A stretch of 20,090 nucleotides of DNA from Gammaproteobacteria bacterium (GCA_029880105.1 JAOUPA010000017.1:1-20090); one strand, 5' to 3'; counted from the first letter of the stretch, positions 7,140 through 15,629 are shown. Translations and numbers: made by a program. The notes: generated from the sequence alone by a model not told the origin.

Positions 7140-7634
7140 CTACTGGCTCTCCATAGTAAACAGCGCATCATTCTCCCTGAATACCGTTGATCCCTGCCCC
7201 ACTGCCAGCGACTTGATCTGTCCATTGACCGGTGCCTTTACATAATAATAATCCCGCCATACCTGGTGCATTTCGAGCTCACCCTGTGCCTTGAGCATGG
7301 CCTGCTCAGCCAGTTCCAGATCGAGCCTGGCGCGCTCCAGTGGGCGTCGGGCAATAACGGTGCGGTCGTACATGTCGAGCGTCTGGTCATATTCAATCTG
7401 GCTGTCTTCACGGGCAGCCTTGCGATAGGCGACCTCGGCCTTCAGTGCCTTGAGCTTTGCCTGGTAATGGCGGTCATCAATTTTCAATACCAGTTCGCCG
7501 GCCTTGACCTGTTGCCCGATCTTGACCAGCACCTCAGTGACCTGGCCGGTGACCAGCGCACCCACTTTGATTTCATCGGCGTGTGCATTGCCGGCAAGCA
7601 TGAGTACGGCTAACAATGTGTTTAATTTCTTCAT
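7140..7634 (-). CDS. Very short HlyD/RND-type periplasmic adaptor
   Basis: 164 residues from the ATG at 7634, preceded by AGGAG (7640-7644); upstream in-frame codons overlap the tolC-like gene. A signal peptide (MKKLNTLLAVLMLAGNAHA) is followed by the first half of a lipoyl/barrel-sandwich domain (VTGQVTEVLVKIGQQVKAGE and LVLKIDD), a helical coiled-coil hairpin (about 65-120) and the second lipoyl half (VKAPVNGQIKSLAVGQGSTV). Adaptors of this family usually run beyond 300 residues; here the beta-barrel and membrane-proximal domains are absent and the protein ends just after the lipoyl domain. It could link to the TolC-like protein of the same operon, but no pump is adjacent. Either a natural minimal adaptor or a truncated one. 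Confidence 0.85.
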   Translation of the reverse strand: MKKLNTLLAVLMLAGNAHADEIKVGALVTGQVTEVLVKIGQQVKAGELVLKIDDRHYQAKLKALKAEVAYRKAAREDSQIEYDQTLDMYDRTVIARRPLERARLDLELAEQAMLKAQGELEMHQVWRDYYYVKAPVNGQIKSLAVGQGSTVFRENDALFTMESQ

Positions 7635-7636
7635 CG

Positions 7637-8929
7637 CTACTCCTGTTTCTGAACGGCCAGTTCGGCCAGGTTTGCCACCCCGATTAGCGCCTGCATCTTT
7701 GACCACATGAGTGCTCGATTCAGGTCAAACGCCAGGGCCTCATAATGCATTTGTGAAATACGTACCATGGCATCGCCCAGATCGGTCTGCTGTTCATTTT
7801 CATACAGGGCACGTTTGTAATCCAGATTGGCGTCGGCCGCAGTCTGGCTTGCCACCACCGCCTGTTTTTCTACCGCCAGCAGCTCCAGTTCAAAATACAG
7901 GTTCATTACCTGCTCACGGATTCGCTGTTCGATCTCAGAAATATCGGCGCGGGTCTGCAAGCTTTGCGCGCGCTCACGATCGACCCGGGATTTGCCCAGG
8001 CCACCATCATACAGCGGGATGTTAATCGAGACCTCGGCATGCCAGTTACCTTCACGCACTTCCGGGTAGCTGGACAACTGGCCCAGCCAGGCATCGGCCC
8101 GTATCGCCGGGCCCGTTTCCGCCTGGACAACGGCAACACGGTACTGGCTGGCATCATAGGCCTGCCTGGCCGCCAGGATCTCTGGATTATTGGCAAGCGC
8201 AAGCTTCAGGTAGTGTTCCAGTTCCAGTAGTGTCTCGGGCAGGCCGGACAGGTCTGGCAGTGCCAGGTCCGGGACAATCTCATCCGGTCGGCCCATGGCA
8301 TTGGCCAGTAGCTTTGGCAGGCGACGTAAATCGGCCTGGGCGCGCTGACGCTTGAGCAGTGCCTGCTGGTAGTTTTTTTCTGCCTCATACAACTCGGTGT
8401 CCGAGGCCTGGCCCAGCTCATGCTCATCACGAATTCTATCCATGGTGACATAGGCGATGGCCATGGCCTCATTTTCAATACGGTAGCGTGCATCGGCCAG
8501 CAGCACCTCAAAATAGGCGTGCATCAGGTCGAGGCGAAATTGCTGCTCAATCGTCTTCATTCGATATTCACTGGCTTTGGCATCCAGTGACCAGGCCTGC
8601 GCGTCGGAGTCCGAACGACCAAAGTCATACAGCGGCATGCCCAGGTGTAAGGCAGCGAGGTTGTAGTCCTGCTCCTCGTTAAGAAACTCGCGCTTGCCCA
8701 GACGGCCCTGCAGTTCGAAGTTCAGGTTATCCTGTGCGGCGGCCTGTGTCAGCTGCGCCTGTGCCTGCAACAGCTGCGCCTGCTGGCGCATAAAGGCCGG
8801 GCTCATGTGTGTCGGCAGGTTGAGCACATACTCTAACGTCAACGGCGCGGGCAAAGGTGCCAGTTCCAGTGCCGGAATGGCTGCGGCATAAAGCCAGCAG
8901 GTGAGCGCAATTAAGCCAGGTCGTTTCAT
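7637..8929 (-). CDS. TolC-like outer-membrane efflux protein
   Basis: 430 residues with an N-terminal signal sequence (about 1-20) and two OEP repeats of long coiled-coil helices broken by short beta segments, the architecture of TolC-family trimeric outer-membrane channels. Repeat 1 includes LGMPLYDFGRSDSDAQAW (about 96-113) and repeat 2 INIPLYDGGLGKSRVDRERA (about 300-320), the usual beta-strand followed by a glycine-rich turn. It sits between the secreted thioredoxin gene (21 bases upstream) and the adaptor, whose ribosome binding site overlaps this gene's stop. No clear ribosome binding site precedes the ATG, so translation may depend on coupling. The exported substrate is unknown. Confidence 0.9.
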   Translation of the reverse strand: MKRPGLIALTCWLYAAAIPALELAPLPAPLTLEYVLNLPTHMSPAFMRQQAQLLQAQAQLTQAAAQDNLNFELQGRLGKREFLNEEQDYNLAALHLGMPLYDFGRSDSDAQAWSLDAKASEYRMKTIEQQFRLDLMHAYFEVLLADARYRIENEAMAIAYVTMDRIRDEHELGQASDTELYEAEKNYQQALLKRQRAQADLRRLPKLLANAMGRPDEIVPDLALPDLSGLPETLLELEHYLKLALANNPEILAARQAYDASQYRVAVVQAETGPAIRADAWLGQLSSYPEVREGNWHAEVSINIPLYDGGLGKSRVDRERAQSLQTRADISEIEQRIREQVMNLYFELELLAVEKQAVVASQTAADANLDYKRALYENEQQTDLGDAMVRISQMHYEALAFDLNRALMWSKMQALIGVANLAELAVQKQE

Positions 8930-8950
8930 AACGGATGGTTCATTGCCGGG

Positions 8951-9460
8951 TTATTGAGACCTGGTGCGCTTGTAGCGGGTAAACGGCATCGTTTTATAGC
9001 TACCACTGACAAAGAATTCACCGAGCAGCAAAAACTCTTCTTTGCTTGTAGTCGGGCCGGTAAAGCGCACCACAGGCCTGCCTTCAAGGTCGAAAAAAAT
9101 CATGACCGGTGTCGCCCTGACCCGGTATTTTTTTTCTGCCATTTCCTTGCCGGTTTCAAATTCCTTACCATCGAAATCGATAACACTGGTGCTACTCAGA
9201 ATATTAAAATGGTGGTTTTTAAAATGCTGCTGGAAATACGCAATCACATCCGCCTCACGCAGGATTGTCTCCTGCATACGCTGACAGAATGGACAGTCAT
9301 CCATTTCAAAAAAGACAAATACGCCCTGCTTGCCCTCATCACGTGCCGCTATCAGCTCTTCTTCAAAATCGCCAAAAAAAAGATCAAAAAAATCAGCCGA
9401 CCAGGCCTGGCTTGAAAAACATAGCAGCCAGGCTGCCAGTAACACCTTTATATTTCTCAC
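8951..9460 (-). CDS. Secreted thioredoxin-fold protein (SoxW/thioredoxin_7-like)
   Basis: 169 residues. The start is GTG at 9460 with GAGG upstream. A signal peptide (about 1-21, ending SQAWSA) directs it to the periplasm. The redox motif is CPFC (C56, C59) in FFEMDDCPFCQRMQ, and the cis-proline is in ATPVM (P118), so both catalytic elements of a thiol-disulfide oxidoreductase are present. The insertion between them and the FFDLEGRP segment resemble SoxW/thioredoxin-like proteins that reduce or maintain cysteine enzymes in the periplasm. It is the first gene of the operon with the TolC-like channel and the adaptor; the link between a thiol protein and the export parts is not obvious. Confidence 0.85.
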   Translation of the reverse strand: MRNIKVLLAAWLLCFSSQAWSADFFDLFFGDFEEELIAARDEGKQGVFVFFEMDDCPFCQRMQETILREADVIAYFQQHFKNHHFNILSSTSVIDFDGKEFETGKEMAEKKYRVRATPVMIFFDLEGRPVVRFTGPTTSKEEFLLLGEFFVSGSYKTMPFTRYKRTRSQ

Positions 9461-9748
9461 CCCTTACCTCTGTGCAGACTATTTTCTGTGCTCACTGTCC
9501 CTGTTGAATTTTTCAGCCATAAATAATGATCAAATAAGACATCGTTACATCACCTTGCCCGAATTATCATCTGGCGAGAGCAGCATTGCAATGCACATCA
9601 ATAACAGCAATCAGGCCACATTGAATCAATAAAATTATACAGACAGGTCGTGCTTTTTTTGATAACACGGTAGAAAGCCGCATCTGAGGCCACACTATAT
9701 TCACCCCAAAAAGTTGTGAACAGGTAGCAATAGCCAGGAATAACATCC
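9461..9748. other. Intergenic region with a perfect 12-base palindrome
   Basis: Almost 290 bases without an acceptable gene. GCATTGCAATGC at 9583-9594 is a perfect palindrome and could be an operator for the thioredoxin-tolC operon, but it lies more than 100 bases from that start. No recognisable terminator follows the antiporter stop at 9749. Confidence 0.35.
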
Positions 9749-12187
9749 TTAAGTAGAGCGCTCCATCTTGACCAGCTCCAGCCGCGCCGAAATCTCCGGA
9801 TGCCGCGCCGCAACCTCCATGACATCCTTACTGTTAATACGTAACAGCGTGCATGAACTGATCGCCCGAACATCTGCCTTGCGCACACTGTCACCAAGCA
9901 AGGCCATTTCACCAAAGAATTCACCCGCACCGAGCTCACCCAGTTTCTGCTCTTCACCATCATGCTTCAACAATGCCTCCAGCCTGCCTCTCGCGACCAC
10001 GTACAGGGCATCGCCCTGCTCACCGGTGCCGATGATGGTGTCACCTTCGAGGTAATTGACCAGCCTCGATCTCTGCGCAATTTTGTGCAGCACTGCCTCT
10101 GGCAAATCTTCGAACAGTGGCACCATCTCGATCAGGTCCCTCGATTCCAGCGCCTGCAGCGGTTCAGCAATTGGCCTGATTGCTTCGATGGCATGGTGCA
10201 GACGTTGATCCAGGTAGACATATACCTTGGTGGTGATATTGCCGTGGTGAAAGACCTCTTCGATATGATGTGAGGCTGCAACCAGTGCCGATCGTGTACA
10301 GAGGCGCGACTCGAATCGCTCAAAAAATTCGGGGAAGGAGTTGCGCGTATCTGAAATGTGTTCACGGAAAAATGCCAGCTGTCGAGCATAAATCAGTTCA
10401 ATTTTCTCACGGTGCTCAGGACTGATGCTTTCATCATTACGTAAACTTTCTATGGCAGCCTCAGCCATCAGGATGCGCGCAATATCGCGCATCAGGTGAC
10501 TCGACAGGCGGCGGTTCTGGTAATAGGAAAGAAAGGCAGCGGCCCAGTCCTTTTCACGCAACTGCCTGACCAGCATGTTTTCAACACGTATAAAAAAATT
10601 ATCCCGTCGTCCTAATATATGCATACCAGTAACACGGTGCTCGGTAACAATGTGATCGCGTTTGCGCATAATCTCGCCGCGTAGATCGAGATAGGAATAC
10701 TGGTTGAGCACACCGGCCTTGAACAGGTCATCCATTTCCTGCATCTCGGTATTGAGTGCATTCAGGCGATGGTGGCGCAATTCATCGTTGCCAATCACTT
10801 CTGGTAGCCACTGATTGAGTATCCCGCTAGTTTCATCCCTGACGGTGTGCAGCCCGGCCTTACTCAATAGGCCCGAGGCACGAAAGCGGTTGAGAATTCT
10901 ATCAGCCTCGTGGCTGGCACCTATAACACCGCGCTTGACCTCGGCGAGTTCATCCACACTCAGTTTGTCGATGCCCAGTGAACGTATTAGTGGGCGGATG
11001 GTAGGCGCATTGACCAGCATGGTGAACAACACAACACCCAGTGTCAGGTGGATCAGCAGTTCACGGTTGGGTAAATCAATGGGCAAGGACAACACGATTG
11101 CTATCGCCAGGCCACCCTTGAGCCCTCCCCAGAACATAATGTGACGCTCACCCAGCGTGACATGCGGCAGCTTGAAGATTTTTTCCGTGAGCGGTACAGA
11201 GCTGTAGATCAGCGCAGCACGACTCGCCTGCACCAGTACAACGGCAAGCAGGATATACCAGATATCACCGACAAGGCTAGCAAAGTCAACCAGCATACCA
11301 ACGAACATGAACAGCAGTGTGTTACAGATGTGTGCGATGAATTCCCAGGTTTCGTGCATGACCTCAACGGTTTCACGCGACAGCCGCGGCACACCAAATA
11401 TACCAAAGACAATGGCGCAGGCAACCACGGCCATCACCCCGGAGACGTGCAGGTCGTGCTCGGCAACCACAAATGAGACATAGGCCAGCACCAGCGAGAG
11501 TATCAGCACCGCGCTGGACTCATGTGCAAAGCGCGTCATCATCCAGCTAATCATGGCACCAAAAATAGCACCGACCAGTGCTCCGCCGAAAAACACCACC
11601 ATGAACTGGCTGACTGCAGTGCTGGCAATATCCAGGCCGCTGGCCGTCGAGGCCGCATACAGCCCCAGCAAAATACTGACGACAACAATCGCGGTGGCAT
11701 CATTGAGCAATGACTCGCCTTCAACCAGTACAGTCAGGCGCTCGGGCGTACCCAGTTCCTTGAACAGTGCAATGACCGCGACCGGGTCGGTGGCGGATAT
11801 CAGTGCGCCAAACAACAGCGCCACCATCAGGTCAATCGGCAGCACCAGCCATAAGCCGGTACCAATTAATGCCGTGGAAATCAGCAAGGCAGGCACCGCC
11901 AGCATCAACACCGGCGCAATATCCTTAATCAGTTGCCGCGCATTGAGATTCAGCCCCGATTCAAAAATCAGCGCTGGCAGGAAAATAAAAAGTACAAGGT
12001 CGGGGGTCAGGTGAAAATGCTGCAGCGGTTCTAATGGATGCCAGTGCTCAGATAATCGCCCGAGCACGATACCAATGACGATAAGAATAACAGTATAAGG
12101 AATGGGTAGCTTACGAAACACACCCGAGGCGACGATGCCGGTAGCCAGCAACGCCATGATGACGAGAACAGTTTCAGATAATGGCAT
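9749..12187 (-). CDS. NhaP/CPA1-type Na+/H+ antiporter with C-terminal cyclic-nucleotide-binding domain
   Basis: 812 residues from the ATG at 12187, chosen because GGGAG lies 5 bases upstream; an ATG at 12205 lacks a ribosome binding site. Residues ~5-400 form a 12-13 helix CPA1 exchanger with the core motifs FGALISATDPVAV (126-138) and EGESLLNDATAIVV (156-169), the latter carrying the Asn-Asp pair of electroneutral exchangers. About 280 cytosolic, mostly helical residues follow, then a cNMP-binding domain (from about 688) with a phosphate-binding-cassette-like FGEMALLGDSVRKADV (758-773). The layout recalls plant SOS1 and sperm SLC9C1, where a nucleotide-binding-like domain gates Na+/H+ exchange. 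Predicted role: pH/sodium homeostasis under nucleotide control. It is flanked by non-coding DNA, so probably a single-gene unit. Confidence 0.92.
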   Translation of the reverse strand: MPLSETVLVIMALLATGIVASGVFRKLPIPYTVILIVIGIVLGRLSEHWHPLEPLQHFHLTPDLVLFIFLPALIFESGLNLNARQLIKDIAPVLMLAVPALLISTALIGTGLWLVLPIDLMVALLFGALISATDPVAVIALFKELGTPERLTVLVEGESLLNDATAIVVVSILLGLYAASTASGLDIASTAVSQFMVVFFGGALVGAIFGAMISWMMTRFAHESSAVLILSLVLAYVSFVVAEHDLHVSGVMAVVACAIVFGIFGVPRLSRETVEVMHETWEFIAHICNTLLFMFVGMLVDFASLVGDIWYILLAVVLVQASRAALIYSSVPLTEKIFKLPHVTLGERHIMFWGGLKGGLAIAIVLSLPIDLPNRELLIHLTLGVVLFTMLVNAPTIRPLIRSLGIDKLSVDELAEVKRGVIGASHEADRILNRFRASGLLSKAGLHTVRDETSGILNQWLPEVIGNDELRHHRLNALNTEMQEMDDLFKAGVLNQYSYLDLRGEIMRKRDHIVTEHRVTGMHILGRRDNFFIRVENMLVRQLREKDWAAAFLSYYQNRRLSSHLMRDIARILMAEAAIESLRNDESISPEHREKIELIYARQLAFFREHISDTRNSFPEFFERFESRLCTRSALVAASHHIEEVFHHGNITTKVYVYLDQRLHHAIEAIRPIAEPLQALESRDLIEMVPLFEDLPEAVLHKIAQRSRLVNYLEGDTIIGTGEQGDALYVVARGRLEALLKHDGEEQKLGELGAGEFFGEMALLGDSVRKADVRAISSCTLLRINSKDVMEVAARHPEISARLELVKMERST

Positions 12188-12292
12188 TAGCACTCCCTTC
12201 CCCATGTTCTTATATCTTCAGTTTGAGTGTACCCGAATTAATGCCTAAAAAAACGCCCTGAATCAAAAAAGTGCAGCAGTGATTGCACAAAT

Positions 12293-12322
12293 AAAAAAAG
12301 CCCGCATTAGCGGGCTTTTTTT
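12293..12322. terminator. Symmetrical rho-independent terminator
   Basis: A perfect stem AGCCCGC (12299-12305) / GCGGGCT (12310-12316) with loop ATTA, bounded by seven A on the left (12293-12299) and seven T on the right (12316-12322). It lies 22 bases after the peroxiredoxin stop and should end that - strand transcript; the A-run/T-run symmetry would let it work on both strands. It insulates the downstream antiporter gene from peroxiredoxin transcription. Confidence 0.92.
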
Positions 12323-12343
12323 ATCGGCAAGATGAAAACTCGA

Positions 12344-12949
12344 TTAGAGCTTGTCAGCCTCTGCTGCCAGGTACGCAGCAACACCATCGGGAGTTGCATT
12401 CATACCCTTGTCACCTTTGTTCCAGCCGGCTGGGCATACTTCACCGTGCTCTTCGTGGAACTGCAGGGCGTCGATCATGCGCAGCATTTCATCAACGTTA
12501 CGGCCTAAAGGCAGATCGTTAACTACCTGGTGACGAACCATACCTTCTTTATCGATCAGGAATGAACCACGGAATGCTACCGCACCATCAGGTGTTTCAA
12601 CATCGTAAGCCTTACAGATGGCATGGGTCATATCAGCCACCAGTGTGTATTTAACTGGACCGATACCACCATTGTTGATTGGTGTGTTGCGCCATGCATT
12701 GTGCGCAAAGTGTGAATCGATAGAGACACCGATAACTTCAACACCACGGCTGGTAAATTCTGCCAGACGGTGATCGAAGGCGATCAGTTCTGAAGGACAC
12801 ACAAAGGTGAAATCCAGCGGGTAGAAGAATACAACGGCATATTTGCCCTTGGTGGCACTCTTGAAATTGTAACTATCAACGATTTCGCCGCTACCTAAAA
12901 CAGCCGCCGCAGTAAAATCCGGGGCTTCACGTCCTACTAATACAGCCAT
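12344..12949 (-). CDS. Typical 2-Cys peroxiredoxin (AhpC/Prx1 type)
   Basis: 201 residues. It reduces hydrogen peroxide and organic hydroperoxides in the cytosol through peroxidatic Cys51 (in FYPLDFTFVCPSE) and resolving Cys172 (in GEVCPAGW) of the partner subunit, with recycling by thioredoxin or AhpF-like reductases. A GGIGP stretch (94-98) corresponds to the GGLG element of over-oxidation-sensitive Prx1 enzymes, and the C-terminal AAYLAAEA helix sits where the YF motif would be, with Leu in place of Phe. The ATG at 12949 has AGGAG seven bases upstream. A perfect TATAAT lies upstream and a strong terminator downstream, so it is a single-gene unit. No oxyR or ahpF is adjacent. Confidence 0.95.
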   Translation of the reverse strand: MAVLVGREAPDFTAAAVLGSGEIVDSYNFKSATKGKYAVVFFYPLDFTFVCPSELIAFDHRLAEFTSRGVEVIGVSIDSHFAHNAWRNTPINNGGIGPVKYTLVADMTHAICKAYDVETPDGAVAFRGSFLIDKEGMVRHQVVNDLPLGRNVDEMLRMIDALQFHEEHGEVCPAGWNKGDKGMNATPDGVAAYLAAEADKL

Positions 12950-12987
12950 GTCAGGCTCCTATTTGTTGGGTTAGAAATAAGATCAGT

Positions 12988-13026
12988 ATTATAAACTAAA
13001 ACGTCTCAAAAACTAGACTCTGTCTA
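12988..13026 (-). promoter_or_regulatory. Probable peroxiredoxin promoter with a dyad
   Basis: On the - strand a perfect -10 box TATAAT (complement of 12988-12993) lies about 40 bases before the peroxiredoxin ATG. The element 17 bases further up (CTAGTT, 13011-13016) is a poor -35. Overlapping it is a dyad TAGAC-tct-GTCTA (13014-13026), so an activator or repressor may bind there. No known operator is recognised. Confidence 0.45.
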
Positions 13027-13049
13027 AATATTTTTAATTAGTACTGTAA

Positions 13050-13592
13050 TTATAAGGGTTTAATCAACGATTGTATAAATTGCAGATACAACTCCTGGTT
13101 CCATTCACGGCCACCAATGGCCTGATAGCGCACCCTGCCCTCAGGGTCTATCAGGAAAGTGGTCGGCAGGCCGCGCGGCTTCCAGACTTCAGTAACCTGA
13201 CCACTGGCATCCAGCATACTACTCAGGTTGGGCGCAACCACACCCAGAAAATTAAAAACCGTATCTTCATTTTCTGCCGTGTTTACCAGCACAAAATGAA
13301 TTTTTTCTTGATCAATCACTTCAGACAGTGCCTGGATCGTTGGCATCTCTTCACGACACGGGCCACACCAGCTTGCCCAGAAATGCAAAAACACCCACTG
13401 CCCACGTGTGCTATTCAGTTCAAAGTGCTCACCATCGATATCATCCAGTTCAAAATTCGGTGCCATCCCAATATCGTAGGCACGAATACCAAATGGTAGC
13501 CTGGCTTCGTCAGCGAATGCAGACAGCGATATGATGCAAAATAAAACCAGTAACAGATGGCGCACTAATGTTAATAAAGAAGATTGGCTCAT
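13050..13592 (-). CDS. TlpA-family periplasmic thiol-disulfide oxidoreductase
   Basis: 180 residues. An N-terminal signal or anchor segment (about 10-27, ending SAFADE) is followed by an AhpC/TSA-Redoxin-like thioredoxin fold. The active site is WASWCGPCREEMP with C76 and C79, and the cis-proline is P143 in RGLPTTF. The family keeps periplasmic cysteines reduced, for example in cytochrome c maturation or copper-centre assembly, but no such genes are adjacent. The ATG overlaps the TGA of the upstream exported protein by four bases (ATGA) and lacks a strong ribosome binding site of its own, so the two are translationally coupled and probably work together. Confidence 0.9.
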   Translation of the reverse strand: MSQSSLLTLVRHLLLVLFCIISLSAFADEARLPFGIRAYDIGMAPNFELDDIDGEHFELNSTRGQWVFLHFWASWCGPCREEMPTIQALSEVIDQEKIHFVLVNTAENEDTVFNFLGVVAPNLSSMLDASGQVTEVWKPRGLPTTFLIDPEGRVRYQAIGGREWNQELYLQFIQSLIKPL

Positions 13593-14152
13593 GGTGGGTT
13601 CTCAGCGCAATATAGTTGGTCATAGTGAATCTCTATGACTTCACCCTGTTTGTCTTCACCTGTTTTGAATTTCGCATCCAGGGTAATTTTGCCTTTGACA
13701 CGAGGCAGCACCAGATTGCCGCCCTCCTGTTCGCCCGGAAGATAGTCCAGTGTCTCAGGAATTAAAGTCCAGCGAAAAGTCGATTGATAAGACAACGGTA
13801 TACCCATGGCCTGCCAGCGCTGTTTCCAGTAATCGCGGTGTTCGCGCTTCAGCGGTTCACCATCAACGCTAAATTTCCAGTCCACCAGATCCAGCCAGAT
13901 TTTTTCCTGACTGATGTTATTCACACTAACGGTGATAAAACATTGCTGATAAAGAATATCACGCATCGCCTTTGGAAAACCACGCGCCTCGTAAAACGAG
14001 CCCATTTGTGCAGGTGTTCTCGGTGCAAATTCAATTGTCATTTGATCATGCACAACTGCGAGTGGTTTAAGTGCAGTAGGCGCAGCTAAAACTATTGATG
14101 CCGACATTATTTCGACAAACATGGCTAAAGATAAAATAATTAATGAGCGCAT
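13589..14152 (-). CDS. Exported protein of unknown function, coupled to a TlpA protein
   Basis: 187 residues. I do not recognise the family. A signal peptide is clear (hydrophobic to about residue 23, SIVLAAP). The mature part is polar and mixed alpha/beta, with a segment that looks like an immunoglobulin-like fold (QCFITVSVNNISQEKIWLD, then WKFSVDGEPLK) and tryptophan-rich HRDYWKQRWQAMGIP. Two cysteines remain in the mature protein, one in YQQCF and one near the C-terminus in YCAENPP; they could form a disulfide handled by the coupled TlpA-like oxidoreductase. No good ribosome binding site precedes the ATG at 14152, so the start is moderately sure. Confidence 0.75.
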   Translation of the reverse strand: MRSLIILSLAMFVEIMSASIVLAAPTALKPLAVVHDQMTIEFAPRTPAQMGSFYEARGFPKAMRDILYQQCFITVSVNNISQEKIWLDLVDWKFSVDGEPLKREHRDYWKQRWQAMGIPLSYQSTFRWTLIPETLDYLPGEQEGGNLVLPRVKGKITLDAKFKTGEDKQGEVIEIHYDQLYCAENPP

Positions 14153-14303
14153 ATTTAGAAACGGCTTTATATTTAACCTTACATTTAACTAATAGTTAGA
14201 AATTTATCTTTCTTAAAGAATCGTAACCACCACTCAAAGCAAATGACACATTACGACCAACCAGTGATTCAATCAACTCAAGTTCTTTATTAAGAAAATC
14301 TGG

Positions 14304-15629
14304 CTAAATATATCTGGCCAGCAGGCTTTTCTCAGTAGTACCTTCAGGCAGGCGCATTTTCACAAAATAACCGCTACCCAGAGCCGCCTCAACTTTTTTA
14401 CCATACTTATCTTCCATATCTTCAACGATAATGTCGCGATTGCCTTCGGGTGTGACAAGTTCGAGTTTGTCGCCAATGCTGAATTTGTTTTTGACATCGA
14501 TTTCAGCAACACCCGTGGCCGTATCGTAAGAAAGAATCTCACCAACAAAAGACTGCTGGCGACTCTTGGAGTGGCTATCGATGTAGTTCTGGTATTCATG
14601 GGTATGATGACGCTCGAAGAAGCCATCGGTGTAACCGCGATTGGCCAGATTTTCAAGGTCACCCAGCAGTGCCGGGTTAAACGGCTCACCACGCTCAGCC
14701 GCATCAATTGCAAGGCGATAGGCCTGTGTAGTGCGTGCCACGTAATAATGCGATTTGGTGCGGCCTTCGATCTTCAGGCAGTCGACACCAATATCAACCA
14801 GCCTCTGCACATGCTCAACGGCGCGCAGATCCTTGGAGTTCATAATATAGGTGCCATGTTCGTCTTCCATCACTGGCATCAACTCTCCCGGGCGACCCGC
14901 TTCTTCAAGCAGGTAGACATCATCGGCACGGGCATCGCGTACGCCATTACCAATTTCAGCAACACTTACTTTTTGCTCGGCAGGCCTGTATACACCTTCG
15001 GCATTTTCTTCGGCAGGAATAGTTTTGTAGTCCCAGCGGCAGGAGTTGGTACAGGTCCCCTGATTAGGGTCGCGGTGGTTGAAATAACCCGAGAGCAGAC
15101 AGCGACCGGAATAGGCAATGCACAGGGCACCGTGCACAAAGACCTCTAATTCAACATCGGGACACTGCTGGCGAATCTCGGCAACCTCATCGAGTGACAG
15201 CTCGCGCGACAGGATGACACGCTCGATGCCTTCGCGCTGCCAGAATTTGACCGTGGCGTAATTGACCGTATTGGCCTGCACTGAAAGATGAATCGGCATC
15301 TCCGGCCACTTTTCACGCACCATCATAATCAGGCCAGGGTCGGCCATGATCAGCGCATCAGGACCCATCTCGATCACCGGCGCCAGGTCCTGCAGGTAGG
15401 TTTTTACCTTGCTATTGTGCGGCATCAGGTTCGAGGTCAGGAAAAATTTCTTGCCCAGGTCGTGTGCCTCTTTAATACCAATGGCAAGATTTTCATCTTT
15501 AAAATCGTTATTGCGTACGCGCAGGCTATAGCGCGGTTGGCCGGCATAGACCGCATCCGCACCATAGGCGAAGGCGTAACGCATATTCTTGATGGTGCCC
15601 GCAGGGCTGAGTAACTCTACTTTTTTCAT
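14304..15629 (-). CDS. trhP: tRNA 5-hydroxyuridine synthesis protein TrhP (YegQ), U32 peptidase family
   Basis: 441 residues from the ATG at 15629, where similarity to E. coli YegQ/TrhP begins (M-KVELLSPAGT); an ATG at 15638 with GGTGG upstream is an alternative start. The match runs through the whole length: NMRYAFAYGADAVYAGQPRY, MGPDALIMADPGLIM, then four conserved cysteines (170, 177, 193, 197) in ALCIAYSGRCLLSGY and GTCTNSC, the likely Fe-S ligands. TrhP acts with prephenate in the hydroxylation of U34 of tRNAs to ho5U, the precursor of cmo5U/mo5U wobble bases. Despite the name it is not expected to be a protease. It is divergent from the DUF1015 gene. Confidence 0.93.
   Translation of the reverse strand: MKKVELLSPAGTIKNMRYAFAYGADAVYAGQPRYSLRVRNNDFKDENLAIGIKEAHDLGKKFFLTSNLMPHNSKVKTYLQDLAPVIEMGPDALIMADPGLIMMVREKWPEMPIHLSVQANTVNYATVKFWQREGIERVILSRELSLDEVAEIRQQCPDVELEVFVHGALCIAYSGRCLLSGYFNHRDPNQGTCTNSCRWDYKTIPAEENAEGVYRPAEQKVSVAEIGNGVRDARADDVYLLEEAGRPGELMPVMEDEHGTYIMNSKDLRAVEHVQRLVDIGVDCLKIEGRTKSHYYVARTTQAYRLAIDAAERGEPFNPALLGDLENLANRGYTDGFFERHHTHEYQNYIDSHSKSRQQSFVGEILSYDTATGVAEIDVKNKFSIGDKLELVTPEGNRDIIVEDMEDKYGKKVEAALGSGYFVKMRLPEGTTEKSLLARYI

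Noticed and set aside
9598..9963. 121-codon reading frame overlapping the end of the antiporter gene
   Set aside because: Its upstream half overlaps the conserved cNMP domain in another frame; the rest is low-complexity non-coding sequence.
14153..14303. Possible small RNA or terminator between the exported-protein gene and trhP
   Set aside because: Only a weak TTCTT/AAGAA dyad near 14210-14220 is visible, without a stable stem or T-run.
14571..15149. 192-codon + strand frame inside trhP
   Set aside because: Antisense shadow of trhP, whose protein matches YegQ along its full length.
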